Position numbers and translations under genes: made by a program. Of a stretch of 64,000 nucleotides of DNA, positions 43,079-52,088 are shown piece after piece. Position 1 is the first letter of the stretch, and every line of letters starts with the position of its first letter. The notes beneath the pieces were generated by a model. That model saw only the letters and a program-made list of their open reading frames with translations, had not been told where the DNA came from and did no database searches. This DNA comes from Bryobacterales bacterium (GTDB lineage Bacteria; Acidobacteriota; Terriglobia; Bryobacterales; Bryobacteraceae): positions 62,001 to 126,000 of the forward strand of contig PLRS01000045.1 of assembly GCA_003164035.1 (NCBI GenBank), written 5' to 3'.

Positions 43079-44080
43079 AATTAGTGTCTCACTATCTTTC
43101 CGTCCTCGCCATTCAAGCTGGCGGTGCGGCTAAACCATCTGGTTCGTGCGATAACCGACGATTGTGAATAGGCGCGATCATACGGCGGTCAAGGAGCAAA
43201 TTCTCACCTCGTCGGACGTTCTGCTGGCAAGTCAGCTCTTTTATGACGTCCAAGCGCAGGAATACGACGCCACGAACCACGTTATCAATGGGCTTGTTGA
43301 AGGATGCCGGAATCCCGCTGCCGCTTAATTTTGGTCCCGGATTGGTGCTTGCGCTTGTCCGGCCGGCTCAGCCTATCGTTCTCGTTAACGGGCGTGAGGA
43401 GCGAGTGCTCTGACGGGGGTAGGACCAAGGTCAATGAAACCTGAGGATCCGCGGCGGCCGTCAGGCCAAATGCTTCCACAGTCAGTCGAGACCAACGGTT
43501 ATTTCACGCGGCTTCGCGACTCGCAGGAATGGCGCGCCATTGGCCTCGTGCTGCGCCGTTCCACGGAACGGCCTCAGGTTTACGAGGTGGGCGCGAGTAT
43601 AAATCCGATCCCTCCGGCCGCGGCGTTGACCCGGCGATTCCGGTCCTGAAGCTGGAATCGCTCTCCGGTGCGGCTTGGGAGAATCCCTTCGGCGATGGAC
43701 GCTCGTCGGAGCGTATCGCGGACGACCTTTTGCAGCGTATGCGCACCGGCGGCTTCGCGAGACACCGTCGCGAAGACTACCACCTTGACGTCGACTACTC
43801 CTATCGCGGCGACGGGCAATATTGAAGCGCGCATCGTCCGATGAGTGCATGAGGTCGAAAAAAGAGTATCGATCCTTCCCCGACCACGCTGGTGCCCGTC
43901 TGCTGCGAGTCTCCGGGTAGCTGTCGCGCTGCACTTTATGATCGGAAACGTGACTGCTTAATTTCAATGGGTTCCGGCTTTTCAGTACAACGAGCATTGC
44001 AGTTAAACGTCGGAATACTGTGTCCTTTCGGTGAGGCTGCGTAGGATCGCTGCGGACGCGATTTTCTTTGGGGAAAATGG
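43079..44080. other. Degenerate region, no clear gene
   Basis: About 1 kb separates the methyltransferase from the mobile-element remnants. Frames on both strands are Arg/Ser-rich and unsupported. One 54-codon plus-strand frame, GTG 43164 to TAA 43328 (includes LLASQLFYDVQAQEYDATNHV), has protein-like composition and may be a remnant. A segment at about 43690-43800 (IADDLLQRMRTGGFARHRREDY) may be another. Confidence 0.35.
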
Positions 44081-45046
44081 TCAGCCCAAAATGCGGCGCA
44101 CCGGGGTGCGGCCGATCTGCAAGCGGCGGGCGATCTCCGACTTGCTGGCGCCGCCCCGATGCAGTTTCCGGATTTCCGCAGCGTGGAGAACTGCGGTTGC
44201 CGGCCGGCCGAGACGTCGGCCGTTCTGACGAGCGTGGGCCAAGCCAGCACGCGTTCGGGAACTGGAGCATCTCGGAGTGGGCTTCGTGTCGTCGTTGTGC
44301 ATCACGCTGCCCTGCGCCGCTTGCCGGATCAACTCTTCCAGCACGGGGCGGAGCAGTTTCGCGGCGGCTTCCATCAGTTCCCACTGTGTGGTTGCCGGTA
44401 AGGGCATTCCTAGTTGGCCTTGCAGTCTTTCCAGCCCCTTAAATGGCATTCCGGTACCGTACTTCAACAGGGCGATCATCGCCACGGCTGTCTCCTCGTA
44501 CTTGGCCGAACCCGCCGCCGGTTCGTCGGCGGTGAAGACCTCTAACGTATCTTCCTCAAGGCCACCGCCGTCGCAGCGCGCGAACGCTTCCACGCCCACT
44601 CGGCTGGGTGGCTTACTGCCGGTTTGACAGGAGGTCACCAATGACGCCGCGTTTGCCGACTGCAACGCCAACTGCCGTTTTTTCAGAGCTTCATCAATGC
44701 GAAGTTGGTTGCCTTCAAAGTCGTCGATGCGCAACGCGAGAGCCTCACCCGGACGCAAGCCACATACAGCAAAGAATTCGCAGCACGAGATGCTCCCGCG
44801 GCGAAGCCGCCGTAAGGAGGGCTTGCACCTCCTCGACTGTGAGAAACCTTTCGCAAGGCTTTTTGTGGATGTTTGGCAGTGCGAGTTTCCGCGCGGGGTT
44901 CTTGGGAATCAGGTCTTCGTCAATCGCATATTCGAAATAAGCTTTCAAGTACCTGCGAATATGTTTGACCGCGGATTTCGAGTACCTATCCTCCGCCATC
45001 TTGTTCACCAGCAACTGAAGGGGAGTCAGCGTGATCTTGCGTGGAG
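44081..45046 (-). pseudogene. Chimeric remnant: tyrosine integrase, IS66 transposase and resolvase pieces
   Basis: Reading the minus strand: the frame 45014-44745 is the core-binding part of a tyrosine integrase (KHIRRYLKAYFEYAIDEDLI). A frameshift leads into the next frame (44758), which starts with the integrase Arg motif RPGEALALR. Within that same 225-codon frame the sequence switches to IS66 transposase (KYEETAVAMIALLKYGTG, QAAQGSVMHNDDT). It then switches to a serine-resolvase helix-turn-helix tail (RLGRPATAVL, SKSEIARRLQIGR). The 5' end of the integrase is cut off exactly at the IS4-type element border (45047). None of the three can be functional. Confidence 0.75.
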
Positions 45047-46374
45047 AATCACTAGTGTCCGGCTATAAGTCGAACAAACTCAATTGGTTGGCGGAGGCGC
45101 CCAGATCGTTCGCGAAGTCGGACGCCTGAAGTGCCCGTAAGATGGGCGTTTTCTCGAAAAGCGGCACGCTCAAAATCTGTAAAATCTGGTAGAGGCTCGC
45201 CTCCAGCCCCAGGCGCTTGCGAACGATGGCTACCAGGACATAGACTGACACTGCGATCCAGATCTGGGTCTTTACCGCGTTCTCACTGGTACCGTAGAAG
45301 GCCTTGATGCGCAGGTGCTGCTTGATCCACTTGAAGAATAATTCCACCTGCCAACGGCACTTGTAGATCTGCGCGATGATCAGTGCCGGTAGAGTGAAGT
45401 TGTTGGTGAGAAGCTTGAATCGCTTCCTGGTTTCCACATCGAGGTAGCTCACGCGGCGCAACGCCTCCGGGTACGCTTTCGCCGAATCGATGGCGGTCAG
45501 AATGGCGGTGTGATTGGAGCGAACGCCGGTGGCCTTGTCCACGGCATGGGAGTAGCGACGCTGCAGCAGGACGTTGGATTTCGTGCGCACGACGAAGCGA
45601 AGAAGGCGGAACTGAGCGCGAACCTGTAAAGACGCTCGAAATCGACGTAGCCCCTGTCCATGACGTAAAACGCCCCAGCCTCCGGAAATATCTCGTCGAG
45701 GATATTGACGTCATGCACCTTGCCGTCCGTGATGCGGATAAACGTGGGGATGTTGCCGTGCAGGTCCAGAAGAGTGTGCATCTTGACGGCGGCTTTGTGC
45801 CGGCGGAACTTGGCCCACGGGAACAACGCCAGGCACAGATCGATGGTGGTCGAGTCCAGCGCGTACAAACTCTGGTCCAGATCCACGCCGATGGGATCGG
45901 CGGCATACAGCGGTCGCGCCATGCGGATGAGCACCTGTGCGAAGTCGGCGTAGATGCGCCAGTCGTGGGCGTCATTGGCGTCGGCCAATGTGGAGCGTGA
46001 CACTCGGCCGTGGAAGCCCATGTGATAGAGCTTGCCTCCCAGAGAGCGCAAGCATGCTTCTATGTCGCGAAGACCATCCCGATAAGTGAGTTGGGCAAAG
46101 GCCATCGACAGATACTGATCCCAGCAAGAGAAGCCTCGCGGTCGCACATCGCCGCCGTAACGCGCCACGCAACGGCGAAACTCGCGGTCCGGCAGGAAGC
46201 CCAGCAGTTGAGAGAATACGGTTCGACCTTGGTTCACGCACCATTGTGGCCCGCTCAGGAGCCCGCTTTGGGGCTGTCGCCGTTCAAATCGCGGCAATGC
46301 AAAATCTCGCGCAACTCTCAGAACCAGAGGGGCTTGCCGTCGGGCAGGCGGGTGTTAGCCGGACAGTAGTGATT
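45047..46374 (-). mobile_element. IS4-type insertion sequence
   Basis: The element is about 1.33 kb. Its ends are inverted repeats: AATCACTAGTGTCCGGCTA (45047-45065) at the left and the complement of 46356-46374 (AATCACTACTGTCCGGCTA) at the right, one mismatch. It carries a frameshifted transposase. It interrupts the integrase remnant on its left and ends 20 bp before the partial tRNA on its right. No clean target duplication is visible. Confidence 0.75.
45063..46297 (-). pseudogene. IS4-type transposase with N-terminal DUF4372-like domain, frameshifted
   Basis: The 5' frame (46297 to about 45610) has the DUF4372-like start VFSQLLGFLPDREFRRCVARYGGD, then FSCWDQYLSMAFAQLTYR and the DDE region YALDSTTIDLCLALFPWAKFR and FYVMDRGYVDFERL. 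The 3' frame (45590-45063) has FTLPALIIAQIYKCRWQVELFFKWIKQ with the catalytic Glu. The two are joined by a 5-base insertion: TTCTTCGCTTCGTCG here, TTCTTCGTCG in the fragment at 33962. Removing it restores FFVVRTKSNV. Programmed frameshifting is unlikely because a 5-base insertion is needed. Confidence 0.8.
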
Positions 46375-46393
46375 TGAAATGTAAAAGGACATT

Positions 46394-46443
46394 TGGTCGG
46401 GGCGAGTGGATTCGAACCACCGACCTCCTGGTCCCGAACCAGG
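46394..46443 (-). other. Partial tRNA-Pro(CGG) 3' half, likely att scar
   Basis: The minus strand reads the anticodon arm CCTGG-TTCGGGA-CCAGG (anticodon CGG), variable loop, T arm GGTGGTTCGAATCCACT and 3' acceptor strand ending CGCCCCGACCA. The D arm and 5' acceptor strand are absent: sequence 5' of the anticodon stem is unrelated. Such 3' tRNA halves are left when an element integrates at a tRNA gene. In the usual geometry, the minus orientation places the element on the right of this site and the intact tRNA at its far end, outside the window. Confidence 0.85.
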
Positions 46444-46628
46444 AGACAGCCATTTTGCCTGGTTTTGCGCCGGTATGCTGATCTTCCATATAGTCCCAGT
46501 TCAGCTTGTGTCTTCAAAGAGTTGCGCGCCGCTGGCTTTGCATGCGTATGCGCTCAGTTGCAGACTTTGGTTGCACGAAAAGGGCAAGAAAAGGGCAAGG
46601 TTTGCGGGGCAGCGAAACTCGTTCCAGG

Positions 46629-47204
46629 TCATCGCTCCGATCCTCCTGGTCTCTGCAGGCCTATCGTCTTGAAAAAACTGACGAAGCCGGGTGCGTTGAT
46701 ACTCAACCTATCGAGCACGTACTCCACAGTTTGGTTGATCGACGTAGCTTGCCGCTCAAGCGTCTCCACAACAAACTTGGGGTCGAGGTCATACAGGTTG
46801 CGGAGGAACGTACTAGGCCCCATTACCGCGATCGAATAGGGCTCCAGCGCTGTTCTGGGGAAATCCTTCAGGTTATGGGTGACGATGACTTCCGCATTGC
46901 ACCGGGCGGCGGCGGCCAGGACATGCCGATCCTTGGGATGGTTTGTCATGACCGGAATGAGATCCTCGTGGCCTTCCACCCACGCTTCCGGGAAGTGGCG
47001 CCGGATTTCACTCTCTCTGTAGGCGACTTGCTCATCCGTCAACCCGAAGTTCTCCGCGAGGCTCCGGTTCACTTCGCTCATGATTTGATCGGTCCACTTT
47101 GGCAGGTACAGTTTTCGCGCTCCGGCAAGACGCAGCAGAGTATCCGCCAAAGGCATCGGGATAAGGACGCAGGCGTCCAGAACGACCTTGACGCCTGCTC
47201 TCAC
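46629..47204 (-). CDS. PIN-domain protein (probable toxin)
   Basis: 191 residues; GTG start at 47204 with AGGG upstream. The PIN-like core shows the first acidic residue in VVLDACVLIP, acidic residues in the middle (Asp/Glu in FPEAWVEGHEDL) and PKDRHVLAAAARCNAEVIVTHNLKDFP near 90-115, which carries later conserved Asp residues. PIN toxins are Mg-dependent RNases. It follows the helix-turn-helix gene by 9 bp, the order antitoxin then toxin. The C-terminal 70 residues are an extra helical part seen in the PIN_3-type group. Confidence 0.8.
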   Translation of the reverse strand: MRAGVKVVLDACVLIPMPLADTLLRLAGARKLYLPKWTDQIMSEVNRSLAENFGLTDEQVAYRESEIRRHFPEAWVEGHEDLIPVMTNHPKDRHVLAAAARCNAEVIVTHNLKDFPRTALEPYSIAVMGPSTFLRNLYDLDPKFVVETLERQATSINQTVEYVLDRLSINAPGFVSFFKTIGLQRPGGSER

Positions 47205-47213
47205 CCGACCCTC

Positions 47214-47678
47214 TCACTCATCACTGCCGCCTTCCGGCATTACGTTGCGGTCGTACAGCCCAGCTTCAAAAGCTTGACGGGAGAGACCGTCGAGAGCCGC
47301 CTGACGTTCCTCGTCGCGCTTGCGGGCGAATTCAAGAACGTCTCGTAGATAAACGCGACGCTGATTCCCAACCCTGTGGTGGGCCATTGCGCCGGTCTCG
47401 AGCAACTTGATAAAGAACGGCCGGGACATGCCTAACAGGTCCGCCGCACGCTGTGTGGTAACAAGTTTATTGTCCGGCAGCAGCGTCACTGACTTGCCTT
47501 CTGCCATGAGTCCGACGACCTTCCTGAGAACTTCGTATACCGTCGGAGGGACGACGAGCCGTTCTCCGGACGCACTGACCAACGCTGGAGGACCCAGGTC
47601 GAGCATCCTTTCAAGATCGCGAACCTGCACCTGCTCAGTTGCTGGCAGGGTAATCGGCTCTCGGGCTGCTATCCTCAT
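47214..47678 (-). CDS. Helix-turn-helix antitoxin (excisionase-type) for the PIN protein
   Basis: 154 residues from ATG 47676-47678; the frame opens to 47738 but that part only translates the 9-bp repeat. A MerR/excisionase-type DNA-binding segment sits at about 70-115 (LVTTQRAADLLGMSRPFFIKLLE, then HHRVGNQRRVYLRDVLEF). The N-terminal 65 residues (ERMLDLGPPALV, VYEVLRKVVGLMAEGK) are typical of PIN partners. It probably represses the pair and binds the toxin. It starts 4 bp after the methyltransferase stop, so it may be read through from the defence operon. Confidence 0.8.
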   Translation of the reverse strand: MRIAAREPITLPATEQVQVRDLERMLDLGPPALVSASGERLVVPPTVYEVLRKVVGLMAEGKSVTLLPDNKLVTTQRAADLLGMSRPFFIKLLETGAMAHHRVGNQRRVYLRDVLEFARKRDEERQAALDGLSRQAFEAGLYDRNVMPEGGSDE

Positions 47679-47695
47679 GACATCAGAATACCACA

Positions 47696-47731
47696 TACTC
47701 GCAATACTCGCAATACTCGCAATAGTCGAAA
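47696..47731. repeat. 9-bp tandem repeat at the methyltransferase 3' end
   Basis: TACTCGCAA occurs three times perfectly (47696-47722), followed by the degenerate unit TAGTCGAAA. On the minus strand it encodes the YCE repeats near the C-terminus of the methyltransferase and lies just upstream of the antitoxin ATG. Unit number changes would keep the reading frame. Confidence 0.85.
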
Positions 47732-50493
47732 TTCTCAATCGTTGGCAAGCTCAACGCTGCAGGGTCCATCTTCTCGGCGTCAGAAAGAGGCGGTAGGGCG
47801 ATCGGCAAATGCTCCCGAACACTTTCAAACGTGCCCGGGCGGTGATCAAATGCGTGCACCATCTTCGCTTCGTAAAGGGGATAGTACACTGGTCCGCCTG
47901 CTTTCACGAATCGGTTGCCAGAAAGCCTATATCCTTCGGCCTCCAACGGCTCGCGCGTCCTGAAGAGATGGGAGTCGGTGGACATATTGAACAGGCCCTG
48001 CTTAAAAGTGATTCCCCAAGTGTTGCCCGAGTCTGACTCCTCCATCAGGACCGGAAACGTCCGGTAGATTCTCAGCGCAAGTTGGGCGTCTGCGAGTGTC
48101 CGGAACACCGGACACGTGCGGGTATTGGGGTTGACCTGCTGCAAATCACCTGCGGTGAGGCTGAACCTTCTCCGAGTATCAGACAGTTGGTCATAGTGCC
48201 GGGCAAAAAACATGAACTCTGGAGAGATACCGACCGCAGGTGATCCGGAAAGGGTAAGCAAGCAGAACCTGAAGGCGTGATGCACCGCCGGAAATATGAA
48301 CGCTTCATTCTCAAACCCAATCAACGAAACCAGACGGTGATCAGCTACGATCCACTCAAAGAAGCGCTTATTGCTGTCGTCGGTAGCTATTCCCGTGGGC
48401 AAAACCGCCCCAACCCGCCCACCTTTCCCGACCAGGCTTGTGAATGACTCGCCAAACAAGGATGAGGAATTACCGCGCCCCCCCGAGGTAAGGGGATAGC
48501 GACCAGCTTCACGCAGGTACTTCCTCAGGGCGTCCGTGTCGTGCATCACCTGCGTGTAATCACGCCAGAGAATAGGATTGGTCCGCGGGAGACTCTGGAT
48601 CATTCGCTTGCGCGCCGCTGCGTTGGGCGCATTGGCGATGGCAAGATCTTTGGCGGCAAAGAACTGCTGCTCCTCCAATTGGAGCATCTCCCAGGGCGGA
48701 TTGCACAAGAGTACATCAAAGCCTCCCCGGGCGAACACTTCGGGAAACTCCAGAGGCCAGTGAAAGAACCCGAGCCGGTCCGCTTCCACGTTTGCGGAAG
48801 CCAGCAGTTGCACGTCCGGTTGGCCGCCTTCCAACGCGGCTCGGACTGCCTCCGTCGTCGAGATGCCGTGTGCGACATTGGCCTCGGTGAGATCGCTGAA
48901 AAAGGCGTACGTCCAAAAATCGGCTGCACTTTTGTCCTTGCTATACCCGCTACCGGAGTGGAACTGATCAAACAATGCTCGCTTCTGGCGGATAACCTCG
49001 GGCGAATCGTCAGGGAGGTCTGTCAGATTCCGGCGGGCCGCGGCCATGGCGGCGACATCCGCCACCGGCGTGAACGCAAACGCCTGCTCCCGACTGAGAC
49101 GCTCCCGAGCCAGCTTGTTGTGCTTCTTCGCGTCCTTGGCCACTTCGCGATCGTCGCCGGTGACGGGTTTGAATGCATCATCCGGAATTCCCTTGTCCAG
49201 CGCTGCGAGGTCCAGCACGCCGACCAGGGAATCGCCACACAGAATTCGGTGATCGAGGAAACTTAGCGGTTTGCCGGCCGCATGGCTTTCCAGCCAGAGC
49301 GCCACACGGCACAGTTCCACTGCGAGCGGATTCTTATCCACCCCGTAAATGCAGTGAGCAATGGTGTCGCGTAGTGCCGTGCGGTACTGTGCGGGGCTGG
49401 GCTCGTCTTCCCCGCCACGGATTTTGGCCAGTTCCCGAGCGAGTCGTCGCGCCGCGGCGAGAAGGAAATGGCCGCTCCCGCATGCCGGATCACACACCGT
49501 GATCTCCAGCAGCTTGTGCGCCTTTTCTTCTGCGGTCCGGCCCTGCTTGAGGCGGTCCTCGAGAACTGGCACCAGTGCACTCTTCACCAGTTCGTCCACC
49601 AGTTCCGGGGGCGTGTAATAGGAGCCGGTCGTCTTCCGCTCGGTGCCGGCCACTAGTCGAAACGAAACCTTGCCATTCTCGCTTCCAAAGATCGGCTGCA
49701 GATCCAGCAGACTCTCGTAGACGCTGCCCAATTCCTCCACGTCCAGCGCCGCGTAGTTGATGTGACGGGGTGGCGAACTTGGTTGCTCGTGATAGGTGGA
49801 CAAGCACCAGAGAGCATCCAGAAAGGCACGATTGGTTATTACCGCGAAATTCAGATCGGCTGTCCGGTTGAGGTCAAACAGGTCCCCATTGAGGGGCGGC
49901 ACATCCAGCACTTGGCCATATTGCTCACTGTGGAACAGGCGGAAGGTAGATTGCAGACCCGTCCACAGGTCGGTGTGGTTGTTGCGGGCCAGCCTGCGCT
50001 CGCAGAGGGATCGTAGCCGGGCGATGCTGTAGTACTCCCGATACACCGAATTTGGCGAGAGCAGATTGCGCTCTTCGGTGACCATCAGGAACAGCAGTCG
50101 GTAGATGAGCCGCAGGATCTCCTGGTAAAGCCTATTGGCGGTGACGGTCCCGCTCTCCACACTCTGCAACAGGGGATCGTTTGCGGGACGGCTTAGCAAC
50201 GCGTTCCCCAGCAGGCCAATGGCGTTTTCCACTCCCTCGCGCAACTTGTCGCGGACGCGCCCGCCCTGCTCAATGGTGTGCTGATAGTATTGCTCCAGCA
50301 GGCAGGACTTGGAATCGGCATCCCCGTGCGGTAGGCGGCTTCTCTGGATCAGCCTGTAGAGGAGCGCGAAGTCGGCGAAACGCTCGCCAGCAAACATCGC
50401 CTTCAGGTCAAACTCCAGGAACGCCTGCCGCCGGAGAAGCTGCGAATCTCGCAACGCGCGCAGCACGTATCCGTTGGTGACGATGCCCCAACC

Positions 50494-51617
50494 TAGTGTT
50501 TAATTGCGTAAAGTGACGATTGTATTTTGAAGCTGGCTGCCTTTAACCTCACGCTTCCTCCCGCGGAACGGCTTGGCGTGCTCATTGTGTTTTTTGAAGA
50601 AAGCTTCAATGGCTTCACGCAACTGATCCTTCGTCTTGAAACTTCCTCCGTTTAACGTTTTGCGTTGCAGCAGGCTGAACACGATTTCGATCTGATTGAG
50701 CCAACTCGCCGAGGTGGGCGTGAAATGAAACTGGACCCGCCCCTCGAACTTCGCTAGCCAATCGTCGTTTCCTTTGTGAGGGGAGTAGTTATCAAGGATG
50801 ACGTGTATCTCCTTGCCCTGAGGCTGGTCTGCCAGCACGTCATCAAGGAAGCTGCGAAAATCCTCCCGCTTCTTATACTCCGTAAACTTCGTCTTCACCT
50901 GGCCAGTGCCAACTTCAAGGGCGGCAAACAGATTCAGCGTCCCATGGCGTTTGTATGTGCTCTTCAGCCCGCGCACTACTTTGCCGCTGTCGGTCTCCAC
51001 ATAACCCGAGGCCCGCTCGATTGCCTGTATGCTCGGTTTTTCGTCCACGCTCAGCACCAAGGCGTTCACCGGCGGGTTTAGATATAACCCCACCACGTCA
51101 GCGGCCTTGGGAGCAAACTCTTTGTCGGTACTCACGCACCAACTCCGCCGCCTTTGCAGGTAGATTCCTTCACGGCGCAAGACGCGCCAGACGGCGTGCA
51201 CGCTGGCGTCGAGTCTCTCCGCCACCGCCGGTCCGTCCCAGTGGGACATACCGGGCGGCGGTGGCTCCTCCAGCGTGGTCAGCACCCGCTTGCGAAACGC
51301 CGCATCATACGTGACCGGCTTACCCGGTCGCGGTTGATCACGTAATCCTCGCAATCCCCACAGGGCGAAGCGCTGGCGCCATTTGGAAACGGTGGCGAGC
51401 GAGACGCTCAGTTCCCGAGCGACCTGCTGAATCTCCTTGCCCTCCAGACAAGCCAGAATGATTCGTGCACGCTCCACAGTGTACGCCTTCTCTGTTCGGC
51501 TCTTTGCGAGGGTCACCAAACTTGCCTTGTCTTCGACGGAACATTCCAGTTCGGGCGCGTGTCTGGGCATCTCCCAAACATTTTAATACAAATATGTATT
51601 AACGCAATTAAGCACTA
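50494..51617 (-). mobile_element. IS630-family insertion in the methyltransferase gene
   Basis: The element (50496-51615, 1120 bp) has 14-bp ends GTGTTTAATTGCGT and, on the other strand at the right, GTGCTTAATTGCGT. It is flanked by TA on both sides (50494-50495 and 51616-51617) inside CTAG, the normal IS630 TA target duplication. The transposase is intact and the ends are well matched, so the insertion is probably recent. Confidence 0.9.
50500..51570 (-). CDS. IS630-family transposase, intact
   Basis: 356 residues. The N-terminal helix-turn-helix pair is IQQVARELSVSLATVSKWRQRF and GPAVAERLDASVHAVWRVLRREG. The DDE triad is in VLSVDEKPSIQ, VILDNYSPH and NQIEIVFSLLQRK. Full family length, no frameshift. 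It moves the element into TA sites by cut and paste. Transcribed in the same direction as the interrupted gene. Confidence 0.95.
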   Translation of the reverse strand: MPRHAPELECSVEDKASLVTLAKSRTEKAYTVERARIILACLEGKEIQQVARELSVSLATVSKWRQRFALWGLRGLRDQPRPGKPVTYDAAFRKRVLTTLEEPPPPGMSHWDGPAVAERLDASVHAVWRVLRREGIYLQRRRSWCVSTDKEFAPKAADVVGLYLNPPVNALVLSVDEKPSIQAIERASGYVETDSGKVVRGLKSTYKRHGTLNLFAALEVGTGQVKTKFTEYKKREDFRSFLDDVLADQPQGKEIHVILDNYSPHKGNDDWLAKFEGRVQFHFTPTSASWLNQIEIVFSLLQRKTLNGGSFKTKDQLREAIEAFFKKHNEHAKPFRGRKREVKGSQLQNTIVTLRN

Positions 51618-52088
51618 GCTCGGTCCGGTTGAGGAATTCCTGCAACAGCGAGTGCGGCGCCAGGCGGGGTCGGCCCGATTCTGCACGGCGGTCCAGGGAC
51701 TGCCCCACACCGACGACGTGTACTGGGGGCGCGTTCGAATGCCGGTCAGCGCGATGAGAGATTGCGTACTTGACGCCCGCCACCTCCTCACCGTGTTCCT
51801 GGTAGGCGAGATCATAGCCGAGCAGCCCGAATAGAGGGCACACCCATTGGTTCCGGGTGAATGTGGTGCCCAGGTCATCTTCCGTAAGCAGTTCCGCTTT
51901 CCGGTTGAAGCCGGTCCAGAAGCCGCGCGCGTCCGACCAGACGGCCGAGATCTGGTCCAGAAGCGTGGTTCTGTCAGGGAGACCGAAGTCCCGTGCCGAC
52001 TGGCCCACAGCGCTACCCTCGGCGATGGAGTCCACTAACTCGGAAGCGAGAAATCCGCCTTCCAGGCGGAGCGCCGGATACTTGGCGC

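Noticed and set aside
45497-45615. Programmed frameshift in the IS4-type transposase
   Set aside because: The two frames differ by a 5-bp insertion compared with the other copy, not by a slippery site.
46393-46839. Plus-strand frame beginning VGASGFEPPTSWSRTRR
   Set aside because: It is the antisense of the partial tRNA-Pro; this false protein is commonly produced at such sites.
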